DNA from: Gemmatimonadota bacterium
GTDB lineage: Bacteria; Gemmatimonadota; Gemmatimonadetes; Longimicrobiales; Gaopeijiaceae
NCBI GenBank assembly: GCA_030428885.1
Contig: JAUIEJ010000004.1
Coordinates: 186,001-250,000, forward strand
Direction: 5' to 3'
Length of the DNA stretch: 64,000 bases
The notes under the pieces are model-generated. The model did no database searches, was not told the origin of the DNA, and saw nothing but the letters and a program-made list of their open reading frames with translations. Both the position numbers and the translations under genes were made by a program. Of the stretch, positions 59,486 through 64,000 are shown in pieces (position 1 is the first letter of the stretch; each line of letters opens with the position of its first letter).

Positions 59486-59787
59486 CTATTCGGCCCCCCA
59501 CTCCCGCCCCACCTCCCGATACCGCACGAACGCGTTCACCATGCGCATCTTGTCCACCGTGCCCACGTGGGCGTCGAGGTAGCCGGCCTCCGCCAGCCGC
59601 TCCTTCAACAAGTCGACCTCGGCGTTGTAGGGCTCCACCATGAGCATGTCCCTGCACTCGAGGCCCGGGTTGCGGGGACCTTCTTCGGATTCGTGAACGC
59701 CACCCCCGGCACCAGCAGCCGCCGGTAGACGGCCGCGACCGCCGCGGCCTCCTCTTCACACGCCTTCGCGTCGCCCTCGTGGGGCAT
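59486..59787 (-). pseudogene. Remnant of a UvrD/DNA2-type (TM0106-like) helicase C-terminus
   Basis: A short gene fragment in two frames. One frame (59787 down to about 59665) reads MPHEGDAKACEEEAAAVAAV and FTNPKKVP; the other goes on with DMLMVEPYNAEVDLLKERLA and HVGTVDKMRMVNAFVRYREV to the stop at 59486. The phrases MLMVEPYNAEVDLL and VGTVDK are the late motifs of superfamily 1 helicases, and MRMVNAFVRYREV resembles the extreme end of TM0106-type proteins. The motif after VGTVDK that normally reads FQGQEA is missing, so the piece has an internal deletion as well as a frameshift. Confidence 0.55.
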
Positions 59788-59800
59788 CGCCCTCCCGGAG

Positions 59801-61303
59801 TCAGCGCCCCCGCCGAGTCGCCCGGATCTCCACGCTCCGCGACTCCCGAATCACCAGCTCCGGGAAATCGTTGGTCGGGGCCGCCCCGACGCTGCGCCGA
59901 GCATCCCAAGCGGTTCGTAGCTTGCTCGTCGCACTCGCAGACGCGTTGAGCGCCCGCCATTCGGACACGGCCCTCGCCTGCTCGAACTCCGGGGCCCCCG
60001 CAACCACCGCATTGCTGGGGCAGAGTGCCAGAAGCGAAGGCAGGAGGCCATCCAAGCCCGTCACCCGAAACAACGTGGCCCGGGCCGGCCCCTGGAACTC
60101 GGTGAAGGCGAAGCCGAACACCCGGGCGCCGGCCATGGCGAGCGCGAAGTTCTTGGTCTGCAGGTTGGTGGGGCCGGGGTGACCGAGAGCGCTGAAGTTG
60201 TCGAATTCGATCCAGGTCTGGTTGACGAACGACCCCTCGTCGAACCGGTAGGTCACCAGCCCGCTCGCCGTGACGAACCGCTCCGTATCCACCCACGCGA
60301 ACACGTTCTGGGTCGTCGTGTTGCAGGCGAACACCAGTTCCGGGTATTCCGAGCTCCCGAACTTGTTCGTGACCTCCACATCCGCGTCCAGAACCAGGAA
60401 CGAACTCGTCGACCCGCTGAGTACCTGCCAATCGTAGGCCAGTACGTCGGCCTGCCACACGACCCCGTCGATCGACACCAGAAGGGTGACCGTGCCGGAG
60501 GCCAGAGGCGTGAGCTGACCGTCCTGGGTGATCGTGCCCTGGCCGGCCTCCAGAACGCCCCAGGTCACCGGCCGATTCACCACCGTGCCGTCGGCGAGTC
60601 TCGCAGTGACGGTGTAGCCGTACGTGTCGCCCACCTTCACGCGGGTGCGACCCGTGATGGTCACCGACGTCACGGGGGGCGCCAGCACCGTGACCACACT
60701 GCTGCCCTGCACGTTCCCGCCGGTGGCCACCACCGTGGTCGTGCCGGGAGCCACACCCCGCACGAGTCCCGAGGCCGTCACCGTGGCGACGTTCGGGTCG
60801 CCGGTGGTCCACGACAGCGACGCGTCGGCGACGGGATTGGCGTTGGCATCGAGTGCCGTGGCCTCGAACTGTGCGGTCTCGGACGGCCCGATCGTCGCGT
60901 CGGCCGGGGTGACGGACACCGACGAGACCACCTGCCTGACGTCGAGCGATGCGGTCTGTGTGGCCGATCCGGCCGATGCCGTGATCGTCGCGGTCCCCAC
61001 GGAGAGCGCGGTGAGGAGCCCGTTCGACGACACGGACGCCACGGTCGTAGCGCTGCTGGTCCAGCCGACCGTGGCCCCGGCCATCACGTTTCCGGACTGA
61101 TCCCGGACGGTTGCGTTGAGTTGCAGCGTCGCGCCGAGCGCCGTGAGCGACGGCGACTCCGGATCGATGGAGATCGACGTGGCGACGGGAGTCTCAGGGG
61201 CAGGACCCGTCGAGTCGCCCCCGCAGTTCCCAATGGTGACGGAGAGGGTGGCCACGAGGGCGATCCTCGCGGCGAGCCGAAGCGATGAGATCATGGGGCG
61301 CAC
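59801..61303 (-). CDS. Ig-like (BIG2) repeat lipoprotein
   Basis: A 500-residue protein from GTG at 61303, preceded by GGAGGAG seven bases upstream. The N-terminus has a hydrophobic stretch and TIGNCGGDSTGP, a lipobox-like Cys near residue 27, though Asn before the Cys is unusual. Three BIG2-type Ig domains follow (about 40-125, 125-205 and 205-290), with the phrases TATITASAG and TTTVVATGG, then a 200-residue unassigned region. It should be a surface lipoprotein. It starts four bases after the stop of the PEGA gene and is coupled to it. Confidence 0.85.
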   Translation of the reverse strand: MRPMISSLRLAARIALVATLSVTIGNCGGDSTGPAPETPVATSISIDPESPSLTALGATLQLNATVRDQSGNVMAGATVGWTSSATTVASVSSNGLLTALSVGTATITASAGSATQTASLDVRQVVSSVSVTPADATIGPSETAQFEATALDANANPVADASLSWTTGDPNVATVTASGLVRGVAPGTTTVVATGGNVQGSSVVTVLAPPVTSVTITGRTRVKVGDTYGYTVTARLADGTVVNRPVTWGVLEAGQGTITQDGQLTPLASGTVTLLVSIDGVVWQADVLAYDWQVLSGSTSSFLVLDADVEVTNKFGSSEYPELVFACNTTTQNVFAWVDTERFVTASGLVTYRFDEGSFVNQTWIEFDNFSALGHPGPTNLQTKNFALAMAGARVFGFAFTEFQGPARATLFRVTGLDGLLPSLLALCPSNAVVAGAPEFEQARAVSEWRALNASASATSKLRTAWDARRSVGAAPTNDFPELVIRESRSVEIRATRRGR

Positions 61304-61307
61304 GGGC

Positions 61308-61784
61308 TCACTCCTCCTCATCGAGCCACGCCACCACCTCCCAGTCCCGATCCGGAGTCAGCGTCACGAAGAGGTAGATCGAGTCGTCGAGCACCTTCAC
61401 GTCGGCCCCGCTCTCCTCCAGCTCAGCGGTGATTTGCTCCGGGGTCAGCTTGTACATGCCCCCCGTCGACGCATCGACCACCAGACCGATCAAGCCACCG
61501 AAGAGGATGTTCCCCCACACCCAGCCGGACGTGCTGCGCTCGATGTGCATCTGGAACTCCTCATAGCCGTCGAGCTCGATCTGGAGGGCATGTCCGGTCT
61601 TCCGGGACAGCGACAGCATCGCGGGCGTCTCCGCGTTGCGGACGCCGTCCACCGCGATCGAGGCACCCGAGGGATTGCTCTGAATGGCGACCTGTTGGGT
61701 CGAGCCATTGATGATGGTGCCGCAGCCGGCGGCGACGAGGAGGACGAGCCCGGCGAGGCCGATGCGCGAGGCGAAGGAGTCCAT
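61308..61784 (-). CDS. PEGA-domain lipoprotein
   Basis: A 158-residue lipoprotein. The signal peptide ends in LLVAAGCGT, a good lipobox with the lipidated Cys near residue 21. Then comes a PEGA-like beta domain (VAIQSNPSGASIAVDG and onward, about 34-80) and a glycine-rich helical stretch (GNILFGGLIGLVVDAS) that may insert in the membrane. PEGA proteins are surface-layer or cell-envelope linkers. ATG at 61784 fits the signal peptide. First gene of the pair with the Ig-like lipoprotein. Confidence 0.88.
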   Translation of the reverse strand: MDSFASRIGLAGLVLLVAAGCGTIINGSTQQVAIQSNPSGASIAVDGVRNAETPAMLSLSRKTGHALQIELDGYEEFQMHIERSTSGWVWGNILFGGLIGLVVDASTGGMYKLTPEQITAELEESGADVKVLDDSIYLFVTLTPDRDWEVVAWLDEEE

Positions 61785-61966
61785 GGAAATGCTCCAGACG
61801 AAGGGGGCACCCGGGCCGTTCCCGGGATCGCTGCATGGAGTCTGGAGACGGGGTGTGACAATCCCCGCCCCGCCCTGTCGCTCGCCCCGCCCGCGCCCGT
61901 AGACTGTGGTGTCGCACCCGTTCGGTATTCTTTCGGTTCGCCTCGAATCCGCCCAGCCTGAGTCCG

Positions 61967-63067
61967 ATGCCCGCCGCAATTCGAAAAGTCCATCGCCAGC
62001 TGGACCTGATCGCCCTCCTGGTGTCGCGGCACTATCCCCTCACCCGGGCCCAGATCTGGGACGAGGTGGAGGGCTACCGAACCCGGCTCCAGGACAACGA
62101 CGACCCGGAGTCGGTGCGCCGGATGTTCGAACGCGACAAGAAGGAGCTGATCGAGCTCGGCTTCCCGCTGAAGGTGGACGAAGACCCGCTGGGCGAGCCG
62201 GGCGAGCAGCACCGATACCGCCTCTCCCATCGCGACTTCTACCTGCCCTACCTGCGGCTCATCCGCGAGGGCGCCGCCCTCGACGCACGGCCGAAGAACT
62301 CGACCACGCCTCCGGCGGCACTCCCGGCCGAAGACGCGTGGCGGGTGGCGGAGGCCCTGCATGCCTACCGGCTCAATCCGGCGCTCCCGCGGGCGGAGGC
62401 GGCCGAGTCTGCTTTCCGCAAGCTCACCTTCGACCTGGCCTCACCCGAGCTCGAATTCGGGTCGGCGCCGATCATTCTCTCGTCGGACGACGACGAAGCC
62501 CGCGAGCGGGTCGAACGGCTGAGCGAGGCCATACGCCGGCGCCGTCGCGCCCGCTTCGACTACCACTCCATGGGCCGCGATGCGATCGCTGGGCGCCGGG
62601 TCGAGCCCTGGGCGCTGCTCTTCAAGTTCAATCGGTGGTACCTCGTCGCCCGTGACCTCGACCGGGAGGCCCGTCGGACCTTTCGGATCAGTCGCATGTC
62701 GGCGCTGGAGATCGAGCCGGACGCCGACACCTGGGCCCCCTTCGACCTCGACCTGTCGGAGTGGACGACGGCCGACGCCTGGAATCTGCCAGGCGACGAC
62801 ACGGGCGAGACCACCGTCGACGTCCGCATGACCTTTCCGCGCTCCTTTTGGGCTGATCGGAATGAGCGCGGAACGCTGGTCGAGACCCGGGACGGCGGCA
62901 CGACGGTGCGCCGCTTCACCGTGCGGAGCATGGATCCGTTCCTTCGCTGGCTGCTGAGTTTCGGGCGGGAGGTGGAGGTCGAAGCGCCTGCCGGCGTGGC
63001 CACCGCGCTGGGCGAACTCCGGGCCCGTGTGGCCGACCTGCATCGCGACCGGGGAGGCGCGGCGTGA
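61967..63067 (+). CDS. WYL-domain transcriptional regulator (PafB-like)
   Basis: A 366-residue protein. An N-terminal winged helix (RQLDLIALLVSRHYPLTRAQ) is followed by a WYL domain with RFDYHSMGRD, VEPWALLFKFNRWYLVARD and RTFRISRMSALEI, and a WCX-type C-terminus. WYL proteins control stress and defence genes, some responding to nucleic acid. ATG at 61967. Its stop overlaps the next WYL gene as GTGA. They resemble the PafB-PafC pair in layout, but their targets are not known. Confidence 0.9.
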   Translation: MPAAIRKVHRQLDLIALLVSRHYPLTRAQIWDEVEGYRTRLQDNDDPESVRRMFERDKKELIELGFPLKVDEDPLGEPGEQHRYRLSHRDFYLPYLRLIREGAALDARPKNSTTPPAALPAEDAWRVAEALHAYRLNPALPRAEAAESAFRKLTFDLASPELEFGSAPIILSSDDDEARERVERLSEAIRRRRRARFDYHSMGRDAIAGRRVEPWALLFKFNRWYLVARDLDREARRTFRISRMSALEIEPDADTWAPFDLDLSEWTTADAWNLPGDDTGETTVDVRMTFPRSFWADRNERGTLVETRDGGTTVRRFTVRSMDPFLRWLLSFGREVEVEAPAGVATALGELRARVADLHRDRGGAA

Positions 63068-64000
63068 GCCCGTCCGCCGATCAGCTCCTGAGACTCGTGC
63101 GCCTGATTCCCCTCGCCGCTCGCCCGGAGGGGGTCCGCCTTCCCGATGCCGCGCGCATGTGTGGAGTCGAGGAACGCGATATCCAGCGCGACTTCACCCT
63201 GCTCGCCGAGCGCAGCTGGTACCTTCCTCCCGGGCGCACGGACGACTTTCAGATCCTCCTGGAGGGGGACCGCATCCGGGTCTACGCGCCCCCCGCCTTC
63301 CATCGCCCGGTGCGCCTCGTGCTCGCCGAGCTCGTCGCCTGTGCCCTCGCGTTGCGGTGCGCCGGCCTGGGATCGGAAGAAGCCGCAGAGCTCTGCCGTC
63401 GGGTGGAGGCCGCCCTCGCCCTGGAATCGATGGAGTCCGACGGGCCTTCACCGCCCGCCACGGACGAGGTCCAGTTCGCGCTCCGACATACGACGGTCGA
63501 CGAGCTGCACGGCGCGCTGTCGCGGGCGGTGGTGCATCGGCGCCGGGTGCGCTTCGGATACGTGAAGGACGGGGCGGAAGCCCCCGAGGTCCGCCGCCTC
63601 GAGCCGTGGCGGATCGTGCATGCCGAGGGTGAGGCGTACCTGATCGGCCACGACCTCGACCGCGACGAGCCGCGCCTCTTTCGGGTGGATCGGATCCTCG
63701 GGGTGGACGTCACCGACGAGGCCTGTTCAGCGCCCGTCCCCGACACACCCGAGGAGGTCCAGGACGACGGCTCGGTGCGCCTGATCGTCGGCGAGGGCGA
63801 CGAGCGGTGGGCCGAGGTGCGCTACTCGCCGCGGGTCGCACGCTGGGTGCGCGAGCGCTACGAGGGACAGGACGCGGAGGACGGCGCCTACGTCGTGCAG
63901 CACCGCCTGCTCACGGACGGCTGGGTGGTGCGCCACGTGCTCGCGTACGGCGGGGAGGCGGAGGTGGTCGCTCCGGGCGCGCTGAGGACGGCAGTCGTGG
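63064..64000 (+). CDS. WYL-domain transcriptional regulator (PafC-like), cut by window end
   Basis: At least 312 residues from GTG at 63064, after GGGGAGGCGCGGC, a good ribosome site. A winged helix (LLRLVRLIPLAARPEGVRLP, then CGVEERDIQRDF) and a WYL domain (RFGYVKDGAEAPEVRRLEPW, EAYLIGHDLDRDEPRLFRVDRI) are visible; the WYL triad reads AYL here. The C-terminal region continues past the window. It is coupled to the preceding WYL gene. Confidence 0.9.
   Translation, partial: MSPSADQLLRLVRLIPLAARPEGVRLPDAARMCGVEERDIQRDFTLLAERSWYLPPGRTDDFQILLEGDRIRVYAPPAFHRPVRLVLAELVACALALRCAGLGSEEAAELCRRVEAALALESMESDGPSPPATDEVQFALRHTTVDELHGALSRAVVHRRRVRFGYVKDGAEAPEVRRLEPWRIVHAEGEAYLIGHDLDRDEPRLFRVDRILGVDVTDEACSAPVPDTPEEVQDDGSVRLIVGEGDERWAEVRYSPRVARWVRERYEGQDAEDGAYVVQHRLLTDGWVVRHVLAYGGEAEVVAPGALRTAVV

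Noticed and set aside
59442-60812. Minus-strand open frame overlapping the Ig-like gene
   Set aside because: Another frame of the same strand codes for BIG2 repeats with a lipoprotein signal, and this frame is Arg/Gly-rich without a domain.
1-64000. CRISPR array, tRNA, rRNA, transposase, integrase or attachment site
   Set aside because: No repeat-spacer pattern, no cloverleaf-like run with a T-loop, and no transposase or recombinase motif was found in reading; direct repeats at the island edges were not seen either.

Overview
The window is very GC-rich and reads like a Gemmatimonadota chromosome, or that of a close relative. That assignment is inference. It rests on the repeated pairing of PadR regulators with long MacB/FtsX-type permeases (ADOP family), and on MalT-like regulators, Ig-like lipoproteins and many toxin-antitoxin genes. 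No rRNA, tRNA or taxonomic marker gene was seen.

Region 1 (1-18.4 kb) is mostly chromosomal housekeeping and regulation. It holds a GGDEF-EAL protein cut by the window start, two PadR/ADOP permease pairs (the first permease broken by a frameshift), and a MalT-like AAA/LuxR regulator followed by a secreted beta-rich protein. It also holds a base-excision-repair pair (endonuclease III with a SMUG1-like uracil-DNA glycosylase), a papain-fold hydrolase and three toxin-antitoxin modules (MazEF-like, VapBC-like, MazEF-like), each with a recognisable operator.

Region 2 (18.6-59.4 kb) is a defence island. Its core is a complete BREX type 2 (Pgl) set on the minus strand: pglW, pglX, pglY, pglZ, brxD and brxHI, with four of the five junctions overlapping as ATGA or GTGA. 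The same strand continues upstream with an EEP nuclease/phosphatase, a PD-(D/E)XK-like protein, a frameshifted zinc-ribbon protein and an Mrr-like nuclease. It continues downstream with a small unknown protein, a MazG-like pyrophosphohydrolase and a nuclease-DUF2075 helicase fusion. Divergent from this block is a McrB-like AAA+ protein with a DUF2357 nuclease partner (type IV restriction).

Two groups inside the island do not match any system I can name. The first (47.4-54.1 kb) is a membrane-anchored SNase, an SNF2 helicase, a 697-residue cysteine-rich protein and two PD-(D/E)XK-like proteins. The second (54.8-59.4 kb) is a five-gene membrane operon with a ZorA/MotA/TolQ-like channel protein, a ZorB-like single-span protein, a VWA-like protein, a multi-span coiled-coil protein and a tail-anchored protein. 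A membrane motor beside an SNF2 helicase and nucleases recalls Zorya, but the usual ZorB and ZorC parts are not recognised. These are the best candidates for an undescribed system.

Region 3 (59.5-64 kb) holds a decayed helicase fragment, a PEGA lipoprotein with an Ig-like lipoprotein, and two overlapping WYL regulators, the second cut by the window end. They probably control genes beyond the window.

Four genes carry single-base frameshifts, several at G or C runs. Real decay and uncorrected sequencing error cannot be separated here.
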